Assembly: GCA_018333845.1 (NCBI GenBank)
Contig: JAGXSK010000289.1
Coordinates: 1-10,485 of the forward strand
Length of the DNA: 10,485 nt
Reading direction: 5' to 3'
Source: Clostridia bacterium
Lineage (GTDB): Bacteria > Bacillota > DSM-16504 > Desulfitibacterales > Desulfitibacteraceae
The position numbers were made by a program, and so were the translations under genes. Under the pieces are notes generated by a model. The model saw nothing but the letters and a program-made list of their open reading frames with translations. It did no database searches and had not been told where the DNA came from. Below, piece after piece: positions 4,874-10,485 of this stretch (the stretch's first letter is position 1; each line of letters begins with the position of its first letter).

Positions 4874-6187
4874 ATGTTTGTAAAAAATTTGTACAAATTT
4901 TTGCAGCTGCTACGTAAGATGGGCTTTAAAATCAGTTATTCAGAAATGGAAGATTTTTTTCAATCCATTGAGTATATTAATATAGGCGACAAGAATGAAT
5001 TAATGTGGCTTATGCAAGCGACGGTGGTTAAAAGAGAGGAGGATCTTCCAATTTTTAAAATGGCATTTAATAGCTATTTTGCAAGTATTGAAGAATTAGA
5101 GGACCTATCAGACAGGTGGCAGAGCTTTAAGAACATACAAGAAGAGTTCAAGCAAAAAGCCGATGAAGATTTGATTTTTAATGAAACCCCCATTAATCTC
5201 TCTGAGGAGGATAAGATTTTTTATGCCAATCTGGCTAAAGAACAGCAGGAAAAAATAAAAAAATTCTTAGAAGAGAGTACCCATGGGAAACACATGAACC
5301 CGGAAAAGTTTAGACCTGTGGTTGAGGATCTGGTAAAAAGCCATTTGAAATATTGGAGAAAGCAAAAACAGTTCAACCCATTAGAGGTTGATTTTACTGG
5401 GGACCCTGAGATAGATCAGTACTTATATGACACCCATTTGCAGCTTATGGAGCAGGGTTATATTCCTGGAAAGGACCTTAAAGATTTAAATGCGAAAGAA
5501 CTTGAAGAGGCAAAGAGGCTATTAAAAAAGCTAGCAAAGAGATTTGCAACTAAAATATCTAGAAGATACTCCCTATCGAAAAAGGCCAAGCTCATTGACA
5601 TTCGCAAAACAATAAGGAGTAATATTGGTTTTGGAGGAGTACCACTATATTTAAGATATCGCAAAAGGCGAATCCAAAAGCCTTCCATACTGCTTATTGT
5701 GGATGTTTCAGGCTCAATGATCAGGTATTCAACTTTTGTCATTCAGTTTATGCACTATCTGGCTGAAGTTGTGAAAAAGATTGATACTTTTATTTTTTCG
5801 GAAAAAATTGAGAAATTATCACCAAGGCAGGTAAAAAACTCAGTTTTGCCCGAACTAGAAAACCTGATTAAAAGAAGCCCCATCTGGGGTGAGGGTACTG
5901 ATATTCAATATATACTTAAATCTATTCAAAATGAGCATAATCGTCTGCTGACACAAAAAACAGTAGTAATTATTGTTAGTGATACAAAAACCATTAAGTT
6001 AACTGATACGGCAGCTGAATTAGTTAATATGACTAGTAAAGCCAGGAAGTTGTTATGGCTGAACCCTATGCCAGTAAAACAGTGGGAAAACCATGCTTCC
6101 ATAAAGCTGTTTCAACAATACGCCCAGATGTTTCCATGTAATACTCTAAAGCATTTAGAAAAATTAATTAACACTCAAATAATCTAG
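4874..6187 (+). CDS. CoxE-like von Willebrand factor A domain protein, partner of the MoxR ATPase
   Basis: This 437-aa protein without a signal peptide or membrane segment is predicted to work with the upstream AAA+ ATPase. The N-terminal half (to about 235) is helical and charged. A basic motif, DIRKTIRSNIGFGGVPLYLR (242-261), precedes the VWA domain, as is usual in CoxE-like proteins. The VWA domain has a complete metal-ion-dependent adhesion site: DVSGS (277-281), Thr342 in GEGTD, and Asp370 in VIIVSDTKT. The C-terminal WLNPMP stretch is also typical of the family. The start is ATG 4874: AAGGGTGA (4861-4868) overlaps the upstream stop and lies 5 nt before it. The GTG at 4865 would place the ribosome binding site inside the gene. 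No terminator is visible after it. Family assignment is secure; the client is not known. Confidence 0.85.
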   Translation: MFVKNLYKFLQLLRKMGFKISYSEMEDFFQSIEYINIGDKNELMWLMQATVVKREEDLPIFKMAFNSYFASIEELEDLSDRWQSFKNIQEEFKQKADEDLIFNETPINLSEEDKIFYANLAKEQQEKIKKFLEESTHGKHMNPEKFRPVVEDLVKSHLKYWRKQKQFNPLEVDFTGDPEIDQYLYDTHLQLMEQGYIPGKDLKDLNAKELEEAKRLLKKLAKRFATKISRRYSLSKKAKLIDIRKTIRSNIGFGGVPLYLRYRKRRIQKPSILLIVDVSGSMIRYSTFVIQFMHYLAEVVKKIDTFIFSEKIEKLSPRQVKNSVLPELENLIKRSPIWGEGTDIQYILKSIQNEHNRLLTQKTVVIIVSDTKTIKLTDTAAELVNMTSKARKLLWLNPMPVKQWENHASIKLFQQYAQMFPCNTLKHLEKLINTQII

Positions 6188-6209
6188 ATTTAGGACCATT
6201 AATTAGATA

Positions 6210-6238
6210 TTGACATTGGGCTTTCTGTGTAATAAGCT
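6210..6238 (+). promoter_or_regulatory. Candidate promoter for the TPR protein gene
   Basis: A perfect TTGACA (6210-6215) lies in the 92-bp gap before the TPR gene. At a 17-bp spacing the -10 is TAAGCT (6233-6238), only 3 of 6 to consensus, so the promoter is tentative. Read-through from the MoxR/VWA operon is equally possible because no terminator separates them. Confidence 0.35.
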
Positions 6239-6279
6239 TAAGTATGTAATTTTCTTGGAGACTATAGGAGGCGATATAT

Positions 6280-6963
6280 ATGATGAGGAATCTAAGGAAA
6301 GTGAAGAAAATGAAAGGACTTATGATTGTTTTGATCATTATCTTATCCATTGGTCTAGTTGGATCTGTTACGCTAATGGGCTTGGGTGGTCAGCAGCCCC
6401 CCACATCAGTTGATCCAAGTCTTCCCAGGGAAGAACAAATATCCTTCTTTGAAGGCTTGCTGGTAGAGTACTCTGCCAAGCTGGAGAAGGATTCCAAAGA
6501 TCAAGAAACCTTAGGTGCCTTAGCTGAAATACACTGGCATTTAGCAAACCTACATGAAGATGCTGAAAAGCAGAAACAGGAAATGAATAATTCCCTTGGT
6601 TATTATCTTAAGCTCCTGGAACTTAACCCAGAAGACATTAATTTAATGACACAAGTTGCAGTGGTAGCATATACAGCAGGAAATGATGACCTGGCTCAAG
6701 AGAACTTTGAAAAAGCTCTTCAATTAGATCAAGGAAATGTTAATACCCTTGCAAACTATGGTGTTTATTTAATGAACAGCAAGGGAGATTTTAAAGGTGC
6801 ATTGACACAATTTGAAAAAGCACTTGAACAAGACATTAGTGATGATGCCAGGGAGCAGTTGGAGGTATTTGCTGGTTTTGCAAAGCAAATGATTGAAGCC
6901 CTTGAGGCTGATAGCGAAAATGAAGGAACCGAAGGATCCCAGGAAAAAACGTCAACAAATTAA
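6280..6963 (+). CDS. Membrane-anchored tetratricopeptide-repeat (TPR) protein
   Basis: This 227-aa protein has a short basic N-terminus (RNLRKVKKMK), one hydrophobic segment (about residues 13-36) and a soluble remainder, probably outside the membrane (N-in topology by the positive-inside rule). TPR-like helix pairs cover about 75-190: SLGYYLKLLELNPEDINLMT (105-124), then units at about 125-151 and 156-186, the last ending in ALTQFEKALEQD (174-185). Such repeats mediate protein-protein contacts. A Pro-rich linker (QQPPTSVDPSLP, 38-49) follows the anchor, and the tail is acidic. ATG 6280 is set by TAGGAGG (6265-6271) at 8 nt. Its place after a MoxR/VWA pair recalls Bat-type clusters, which also join MoxR, VWA and TPR proteins, but here it has its own candidate promoter, so a functional link is only inference. 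Confidence 0.78.
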   Translation: MMRNLRKVKKMKGLMIVLIIILSIGLVGSVTLMGLGGQQPPTSVDPSLPREEQISFFEGLLVEYSAKLEKDSKDQETLGALAEIHWHLANLHEDAEKQKQEMNNSLGYYLKLLELNPEDINLMTQVAVVAYTAGNDDLAQENFEKALQLDQGNVNTLANYGVYLMNSKGDFKGALTQFEKALEQDISDDAREQLEVFAGFAKQMIEALEADSENEGTEGSQEKTSTN

Positions 6964-6986
6964 CGCACCTGCATGGTGCGTTTCTT
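6962..6986 (+). terminator. Rho-independent terminator overlapping the TPR stop codon
   Basis: AACGCACC (6962-6969) and GGTGCGTT (6975-6982) pair perfectly around a 5-nt loop. The following tract is short and interrupted (TTTCTT). The stem begins inside the TAA stop (6961-6963). Confidence 0.7.
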
Positions 6987-7068
6987 GTACTTATGACATT
7001 TACTTATGGTCAAAAAGGCTGCAAATAGAAATGTAGTTAAACAAAAAAGTCACAGGGAGGTCGTTCAA

Positions 7069-7806
7069 ATGTTTAGCCATGATGAAAGACTTAGATACAG
7101 AAGACAGTTAATTATGCCTGAAATAGGAGAAAAGGGCCAACTAAAACTCAAGCAAGCTAGAGTGCTTGTTGTTGGAGCAGGTGGCCTTGGTTCGCCAGTT
7201 CTTTACTATTTAACAGCCATGGGTGCAGGAACCCTTGGTATTGTTGATTCGGACAATGTGGAACTGTCCAATCTGCAGAGACAGATACTGCATAATACAG
7301 AGAGGATAGGCATAAACAAAGCTCACTCCGCAAGAGAGACTCTTGAAAAGCTTAATCCTCTGACCAGGTTAATTGAATACCCCTTCAGAATAACTGAAAA
7401 AAACAGCAATTCTTTGATTGTAGACTATGATATAATTGTAACTGCCCTGGATAACTTATCTTCCCGGTATCTGGTAAATGAAGCCTGTGTAGCACTTAAA
7501 AAGCCCCTGGTTGAGGCTGGAGTATCGGGGTGGGAAGGTTTAGCTACTACTATTATACCTGGTAAATCCCCATGCTATAGGTGTATTTTCCCTGCTGTAT
7601 CTAATGAAAATAAAGGTGAAATAGGGCTAGTAGGCTGCTTGCCTGGAGTATTAGGTACTATTCAAGCAATGGAAGTTATAAAGCTTATCCTTGGATTGGG
7701 TAACACCCTTGTTAATAGACTTCTTGTATTTGATGGGCTGGAACTTACCTTTAATGAGTTTAAAGTAGAGAGAAATATAAACTGTCCTGTATGTGGAAAT
7801 CTATAA
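7069..7806 (+). CDS. MoeB/ThiF/HesA-type E1-like adenylating enzyme
   Basis: This is predicted to adenylate the C-terminal glycine of a ubiquitin-like sulfur carrier (MoaD or ThiS type), the step before thiocarboxylate formation in molybdopterin or thiamine synthesis. The 245-aa length is typical. Motifs are GAGGLG (36-41) for ATP, IVDSDNVELSNLQRQ (58-72), the catalytic Asp128 in ALDNLSSRY, and a zinc site made of Cys169/Cys172 (CYRC) and Cys239/Cys242 (CPVC). The cysteine that ThiF uses just before the AGVVGP-like stretch is replaced by Lys at the aligned position (NKGEIGLVGC). A cysteine, Cys190, occurs a few residues later. No carrier-protein gene is nearby, so the pathway stays open. ATG 7069 follows AGGGAGG (7054-7060) by 8 nt. 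The in-frame ATG at 7006 has no ribosome binding site and adds 21 unrelated residues. Confidence 0.85.
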   Translation: MFSHDERLRYRRQLIMPEIGEKGQLKLKQARVLVVGAGGLGSPVLYYLTAMGAGTLGIVDSDNVELSNLQRQILHNTERIGINKAHSARETLEKLNPLTRLIEYPFRITEKNSNSLIVDYDIIVTALDNLSSRYLVNEACVALKKPLVEAGVSGWEGLATTIIPGKSPCYRCIFPAVSNENKGEIGLVGCLPGVLGTIQAMEVIKLILGLGNTLVNRLLVFDGLELTFNEFKVERNINCPVCGNL

Positions 7807-7838
7807 ATATAAAGTAAAAGCTAGGCTGGAGAATAAAA

Positions 7839-7866
7839 TTGACCAGATGGGAAAAGGGTGTTAAAT
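7839..7866 (+). promoter_or_regulatory. Weak candidate promoter for the small-multidrug-export-family gene
   Basis: TTGACC (7839-7844, 5 of 6) and TTAAAT (7861-7866, 4 of 6) are 16 bp apart in the 90-bp gap before the next start. No terminator follows the adenylating enzyme gene, so read-through is also possible. Confidence 0.3.
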
Positions 7867-7896
7867 ACAGAAAAATTTAGTAAAGGTGAAAAGATA

Positions 7897-8454
7897 ATGG
7901 GTCAAAAAATGCTGGATATTTTAAAAGACTTACCCATGGAGGCCCAGGTAATGATTCTGTCGGCATTACCAGTAACTGAGCTTAGGGCTACAATACCCAT
8001 AGCCATAGGTCTTGGGATGGAGCCTATGATTGCATTGTTTTATGCTCTTTTAGGCAATTTTATTCCTGTTATACCCCTGCTTTTATGGTTGCCTGGTGTG
8101 ATTAATCTATTAAATAAATATGACCATTCTAGAAAACTAGTCCAGTGGGTGTTTTCTAGAACCCGAGCCAATAGTACCAAACTTCAGAAATACAAAGCTT
8201 TAGGGTTAATGCTAATAGTTTCGGTGCCATTACCTCTGACAGGAGTCTGGTCAGGCAGCATTGCAGCTTTTCTTTTTGGAATACCTTTTAGAATGGCCTT
8301 GCCAGCTATTACCCTGGGTGCGATTATAGCTGGTATACTGGTAACCCTTGCATCAATGGGGTTTTATACAATAGCGAAGCTAATGGGTATTCCCCTGGCA
8401 ACAGTATTAATTGGCTTGTTGGCAACAGTATTTTTTATCTATAAAAAAAGATGA
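7897..8454 (+). CDS. COG2426 / small multi-drug export family membrane protein
   Basis: This 185-aa integral membrane protein has four to six hydrophobic segments. It has the two signatures I associate with the small multi-drug export (Sm_multidrug_ex) family: ALPVTELRATIPIAIGLG (23-40) and VSVPLPLTGVWSGSIAAFLF (108-127). A second LPAITLGAIIAGILVT segment (135-150) follows. The short hydrophilic section at about 72-98 separates the halves. The family name reflects early annotation, and the actual substrate is not established for most members. ATG 7897 is chosen because AGGTGA (7884-7889) lies 7 nt upstream. The in-frame GTG at 7858 would add 13 hydrophilic residues that contain this ribosome binding site. 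It is followed within 15 bp by a hairpin that may terminate the transcript. Confidence 0.82.
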   Translation: MGQKMLDILKDLPMEAQVMILSALPVTELRATIPIAIGLGMEPMIALFYALLGNFIPVIPLLLWLPGVINLLNKYDHSRKLVQWVFSRTRANSTKLQKYKALGLMLIVSVPLPLTGVWSGSIAAFLFGIPFRMALPAITLGAIIAGILVTLASMGFYTIAKLMGIPLATVLIGLLATVFFIYKKR

Positions 8455-8468
8455 ACTAAAAATAATTT

Positions 8469-8505
8469 ACACCTCTAAAAGAAATACTAAATTAGGAGGT
8501 GTTTT
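8469..8505 (+). promoter_or_regulatory. Terminator-like hairpin whose 3' arm is the ribosome binding site of the next ORF
   Basis: ACACCTCTAA (8469-8478) pairs with TTAGGAGGTGT (8492-8502), leaving one bulged G. Four T follow (8502-8505), so it can act as a terminator for the upstream membrane-protein gene. The 3' arm also contains AGGAGGTG (8494-8501), a near-perfect Shine-Dalgarno 7 nt before a GTG start at 8509. The same bases therefore seem to serve, or block, both functions. Confidence 0.6.
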
Positions 8506-8508
8506 ATT

Positions 8509-8658
8509 GTGTTCAGAAATAAAGCATTAAAAATGTATAATCAATTTACACCAGTTGGGGGCATTGGAAACAAATATATCAAAAGAAAGGGTATTGTAAA
8601 TACAGACTTATTGAAATTTAATGCAATAGATTTTTATTATGATACAGAAACTTATTAA
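8509..8658 (+). CDS. Small (49 aa) hypothetical protein
   Basis: I do not recognise this protein. It starts at GTG 8509, preceded by a near-perfect AGGAGGTG (8494-8501) at 7 nt, and ends at TAA 8656-8658. The N-terminal half is basic (FRNKALKMYNQ, then GGIGNKYIKRKG at about 17-28). The C-terminal half is aromatic and acidic (FNAIDFYYDTETY). It has no cysteines, membrane segment or signal peptide. The ribosome binding site lies in the 3' arm of a hairpin that may also end the previous transcript, so expression could depend on read-through and hairpin opening. A strong terminator follows at 8701. It could instead be a chance ORF behind a terminator, but the ribosome binding site quality argues for translation. 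An in-frame ATG at 8533 has no such site. Confidence 0.5.
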   Translation: MFRNKALKMYNQFTPVGGIGNKYIKRKGIVNTDLLKFNAIDFYYDTETY

Positions 8659-8699
8659 TGTTTAAAGTCAATTAAAAATATTTAAACAATACTTAAACA

Positions 8700-8733
8700 G
8701 ACCTGGGTAATGCATCCCAGGTTTTATTTTTTT
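8700..8733 (+). terminator. Strong Rho-independent terminator before the division cluster
   Basis: ACCTGGG (8701-8707) and CCCAGGT (8716-8722) pair perfectly around an 8-nt loop, and a long T-rich run reaches 8733. It isolates the division/wall cluster from upstream transcription. Confidence 0.88.
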
Positions 8734-8784
8734 AAGACCTAAGTCCTATTTTTTAAAAAAGAGCAATTAATGAATATACAAAAA

Positions 8785-8812
8785 GAAGGATTTTTAAGTA
8801 TAAAGGGCGAAT
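8785..8812 (+). promoter_or_regulatory. Candidate sigma-H promoter of the mraZ division/wall cluster
   Basis: GAAGGATTT (8785-8793) fits the Bacillus sigma-H -35 consensus RnAGGAWWW at every defined base. GGCGAAT (8806-8812) fits the -10 consensus RnnGAAT at every defined base. The 12-bp gap is within the usual range. The predicted start is near 8819, about 53 nt before ATG 8872. A TATAAA at 8799-8804 could be a sigma-A -10, but no -35 hexamer accompanies it. The match was found by eye and needs a scored search. Confidence 0.6.
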
Positions 8813-8860
8813 AGGTGGTTGAAAGTGGTAGTATGTGGGGGAATTAACCCACAAAGTGGG
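8813..8860 (+). promoter_or_regulatory. Phased GTGG direct repeats, likely MraZ operator
   Basis: GTGG occurs at 8815, 8825, 8835 and 8856, in the contexts AGGTGGT, AAGTGGT, ATGTGGG and AAGTGGG. The steps are 10, 10 and 21 bp, so all sit on one DNA face. MraZ of E. coli binds TGGGN repeats with 5-nt spacers (10-bp period) upstream of its own gene, and Mycoplasma MraZ binds AAAGTG-type repeats. The array begins at the predicted start point and reaches the ribosome binding site, so binding would repress the cluster. Confidence 0.7.
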
Positions 8861-8871
8861 GGTGAGTAAGC

Positions 8872-9309
8872 ATGTTCATGGGAGAATACCACCACTGCCT
8901 TGATCCCAAGGGCAGATTAATAGTTCCGTCTAAATTTCGAGAAGGATTGGGCCAGAACTTTGTAATTACAAAGGGTCTGGATAACTGTTTGTTTGTGTAT
9001 CCCATGGAAGAATGGCTTGCTATAGAGAAAAAGTTGAAAAATCTACCATTTACCAAGGCTGATGCAAGGGCTTTTGTCAGATTTTTCTTTTCTGGAGCTA
9101 ATGAATGTGAACTTGATAAACAAGGCAGAATACTTTTGCCTTCTAATTTGAGAGAATATGCAAAGCTCGATAAGGATGTTGTAATAATAGGTGTTTCCTC
9201 AAGAATAGAGATTTGGTCCAAAGAAGTTTGGGAAAGCTACACTCAAAATGAAGATATGGACTATGAGGAAATTGCAGAAAAACTTCAAGATATTGATATA
9301 AATATTTAG
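8872..9309 (+). CDS. mraZ: Transcriptional regulator MraZ
   Basis: This 145-aa nucleoid-associated DNA-binding protein has two AbrB-like half-domains: [13 protein letters not shown] (11-23) and [16 protein letters not shown] (82-97). MraZ forms ring-shaped oligomers and represses its own division/wall cluster by binding repeats in the promoter, and such repeats are visible at 8815-8859. The N-terminus MFMGEYHH is typical. ATG 8872 follows GGTGAG (8861-8866) by 5 nt. The G-rich ribosome binding site touches the last GTGG repeat. The stop TAG (9307-9309) overlaps the first bases of the rsmH ribosome binding site, so the two genes are co-transcribed. Length and motifs are normal, and the identification is secure. 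Confidence 0.96.
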   Translation: MFMGEYHHCLDPKGRLIVPSKFREGLGQNFVITKGLDNCLFVYPMEEWLAIEKKLKNLPFTKADARAFVRFFFSGANECELDKQGRILLPSNLREYAKLDKDVVIIGVSSRIEIWSKEVWESYTQNEDMDYEEIAEKLQDIDINI

Positions 9310-9322
9310 GAGGAATAAAAAA

Positions 9323-10258
9323 TTGGAATTCTATCACCAACCAGTTTTATTAAATGAAGTCATTGAAGGCTTGAAAATTCAGGCTGATTGGGATTTAGTT
9401 GATGGTACAGTAGGTGGTGGAGGACATGGCTATTATATGTTAAAAAAATCTTCTCCAAAGGGAAGGCTAATGGGTATTGATAGAGATAGGGAAGCACTTG
9501 CTGCAGCTAGAAAGCGACTGCAGGAATTTGGAGAACGGGTCACTTACGTCCATGAAAATTTTAAAAATATTAAAAAAATCTTCTATATAAATGGTTGGGA
9601 TAAAGTCCATGGGGCTTTAATTGACCTTGGGGTTTCCTCCTTTCAAATTGATAGTAAATTAAGGGGATTTTCTTATATCCAGGATGGTCCTCTTGATATG
9701 CGAATGAATACACAGGATGCAATTACAGCCAAAGACCTTGTGAATAACGCAAGCAAGGAAGAACTCTCTGACATAATTAAAAAGTATGGTGAAGAACGAT
9801 GGGCAGCAAGGATAGCAGATTTTATTGCAAAGTATCGAGAGGAAAAAGAAATTGGGTCTACACAGGAATTAGTATCCATCATAGAAAAGGCAATACCTAA
9901 GAAGGCCAGAGATACGAATTCACATCCAGCTAAAAGAACTTTTCAAGCATTAAGAATTGCTACGAATAAGGAGTTAGAAGGCCTTGAAGAAGCAATACAG
10001 GACTTTGTGGATATATTGCATCCAGGGGGCAGACTAGCAATAATTTCTTTTCATTCCCTGGAGGACCGTATTGTTAAAAATACCTATAAAGATTTAGCAT
10101 CAACATGTGTTTGTCCACCAAAGCTGCCGGTATGCATTTGCAATAAAAAACCAAAGGTTAAAATCATCAATAAAAAGTCTATAACTGTTTCGGAAAAAGA
10201 GTTAAGAGAGAACTCAAGGGCAAAAAGTGCCAGGTTAAGAATAATTGAAAAGCTGTAA
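9323..10258 (+). CDS. rsmH: 16S rRNA (cytosine(1402)-N(4))-methyltransferase RsmH
   Basis: This transfers a methyl group from S-adenosylmethionine to N4 of C1402 in the 16S rRNA decoding centre; it was formerly called MraW. The 311-aa length is standard. Motifs are the SAM-binding DGTVGGGGH (27-35) and GIDRDREA (51-58), ALIDLGVSSFQID (98-110), RGFSY..DGPLDMRM (114-128), SFHSLEDRIVKN (242-253) and the C-terminal NSRAKSARLRIIEK (297-310). A four-cysteine stretch, CVC..CIC (262-273), is common in this family. The TTG start (9323) is set by AGGAGG (9308-9313) at 9 nt and by the canonical YHQPVLLNEV that follows. It is the second gene of the division/wall operon, with a 13-bp gap after mraZ. Confidence 0.97.
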   Translation: MEFYHQPVLLNEVIEGLKIQADWDLVDGTVGGGGHGYYMLKKSSPKGRLMGIDRDREALAAARKRLQEFGERVTYVHENFKNIKKIFYINGWDKVHGALIDLGVSSFQIDSKLRGFSYIQDGPLDMRMNTQDAITAKDLVNNASKEELSDIIKKYGEERWAARIADFIAKYREEKEIGSTQELVSIIEKAIPKKARDTNSHPAKRTFQALRIATNKELEGLEEAIQDFVDILHPGGRLAIISFHSLEDRIVKNTYKDLASTCVCPPKLPVCICNKKPKVKIINKKSITVSEKELRENSRAKSARLRIIEKL

Positions 10259-10288
10259 CAGGCATAAAAACAGGGGAGGTCGAATAAT

Positions 10289-10485
10289 TTGTTAGTAGCT
10301 CCTAAGCTAAGAGAATATAACACTGTTGAAAACTTGAAGATAAACAGGGCAAATAGTGAACACAAAAAAAATAAAATTATAAAAAGTTCTACAAAAGTAA
10401 AACTTTTTATGTGTTCTTTGACGTTAATATCTTTTATCATGGGGCTTGCACTTACGTCTTTAGCTGCCCATGTTAGTGCCAAGGG
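10289..10485 (+). CDS. ftsL: FtsL-like division protein, N-terminal part (cut by window end)
   Basis: The first 65 codons are visible and the reading frame stays open at the window edge. A basic N-terminal cytoplasmic region of about 40 residues leads into one hydrophobic segment, about 42-62 (FMCSLTLISFIMGLALTSLA). A single-pass protein encoded between rsmH and the penicillin-binding-protein genes is normally FtsL, a small bitopic partner of the divisome with an extracellular coiled coil; that part lies beyond the window. FtsL sequences are poorly conserved, so the call rests mainly on position and topology. The TTG start (10289) is set by GGGGAGG (10273-10279), 9 nt upstream, with no nearby ATG or GTG. 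The gap from the rsmH stop is 30 bp. Confidence 0.7.
   Translation, partial: MLVAPKLREYNTVENLKINRANSEHKKNKIIKSSTKVKLFMCSLTLISFIMGLALTSLAAHVSAK

Noticed and set aside
6210..6413. 67-aa + strand open frame overlapping the start of the TPR gene
   Set aside because: It is in another frame from the TPR gene, which has a strong TAGGAGG site and a clear anchor plus repeats; this frame has no ribosome binding site.
7006..7068. Upstream in-frame ATG extending the adenylating enzyme by 21 residues
   Set aside because: There is no ribosome binding site for ATG 7006, and the extension would include the strong AGGGAGG that serves ATG 7069, where family homology begins.
8796..8804. Sigma-A -10 (TATAAA) upstream of mraZ
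   Set aside because: The bases at the -35 distance (about 8776-8781, ATACAA) do not resemble TTGACA, and the overlapping sigma-H match is complete. A minor sigma-A contribution cannot be excluded.
10084..10482. 132-aa open frame on the - strand overlapping the end of rsmH and the ftsL-like gene
   Set aside because: It lies antisense to two well-supported division genes with good ribosome binding sites, and its hydrophobic stretch is mainly the complement of the FtsL-like membrane segment region.
1..10485. CRISPR arrays, tRNA/rRNA genes, insertion sequences, attachment sites
   Set aside because: No spaced identical repeats, no cloverleaf-like or rRNA-like stretches, and no transposase or integrase frames were seen on either strand.

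Overview
The window is an AT-rich, low-GC Firmicutes chromosome segment with every credible gene on the + strand. It is most likely from an anaerobic, spore-forming member of the Clostridia. Pointers are strong AGGAGG-type ribosome binding sites, frequent TTG starts, a YlbF-family protein, a PerR-like Fur protein, a HisJ-type histidinol phosphatase, the mraZ-rsmH-ftsL start of the division/wall cluster, and a sequence matching the sporulation/transition sigma-H promoter consensus. I do not assign a genus.

Layout. Positions 1-87 are the C-terminal tail of an iron-sulfur flavoprotein subunit, closed by a clear terminator. Positions 205-2617 hold a PHP-type histidinol phosphatase, a sodium/calcium-exchanger-like membrane protein and a RidA-family protein. 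No terminator lies between them and one follows. Positions 2758-3841 hold a YlbF-family protein, a PerR-like Fur-family regulator and a 50-residue protein with two CxxC pairs, closed by a terminator. Positions 3981-6961 hold a MoxR-type AAA+ ATPase tightly coupled to a CoxE-like VWA protein, then a membrane-anchored TPR protein with its own candidate promoter and a terminator. Positions 7069-8454 hold a MoeB/ThiF/HesA-type adenylating enzyme and a small-multidrug-export-family membrane protein. A 49-residue unknown ORF (8509-8658) and a strong terminator come next. From 8785 to the end is the division/wall cluster: promoter and operator region, mraZ, rsmH and the start of an ftsL-like gene.

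The genes look like several short units rather than one pathway. The clear functional pairs are the ATPase with the VWA protein (chaperone-like activation or cofactor insertion, client unknown) and mraZ with rsmH/ftsL. No intergenic stretch exceeds 300 bases once the two short genes at 3689 and 8509 are counted.

The most interesting material is regulatory. (1) Upstream of mraZ, a full match to the sigma-H consensus is followed by GTGG elements at 10, 10 and 21 bp steps, which fits a MraZ autoregulatory operator. (2) Both short ORFs have their ribosome binding site in the 3' arm of a hairpin. (3) The PerR-like gene appears to use a non-canonical ATT start, and its candidate promoter carries a perfect 6-1-6 palindrome with Fur-box geometry. 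No CRISPR array, tRNA, rRNA, insertion sequence or obvious transferred island was seen.
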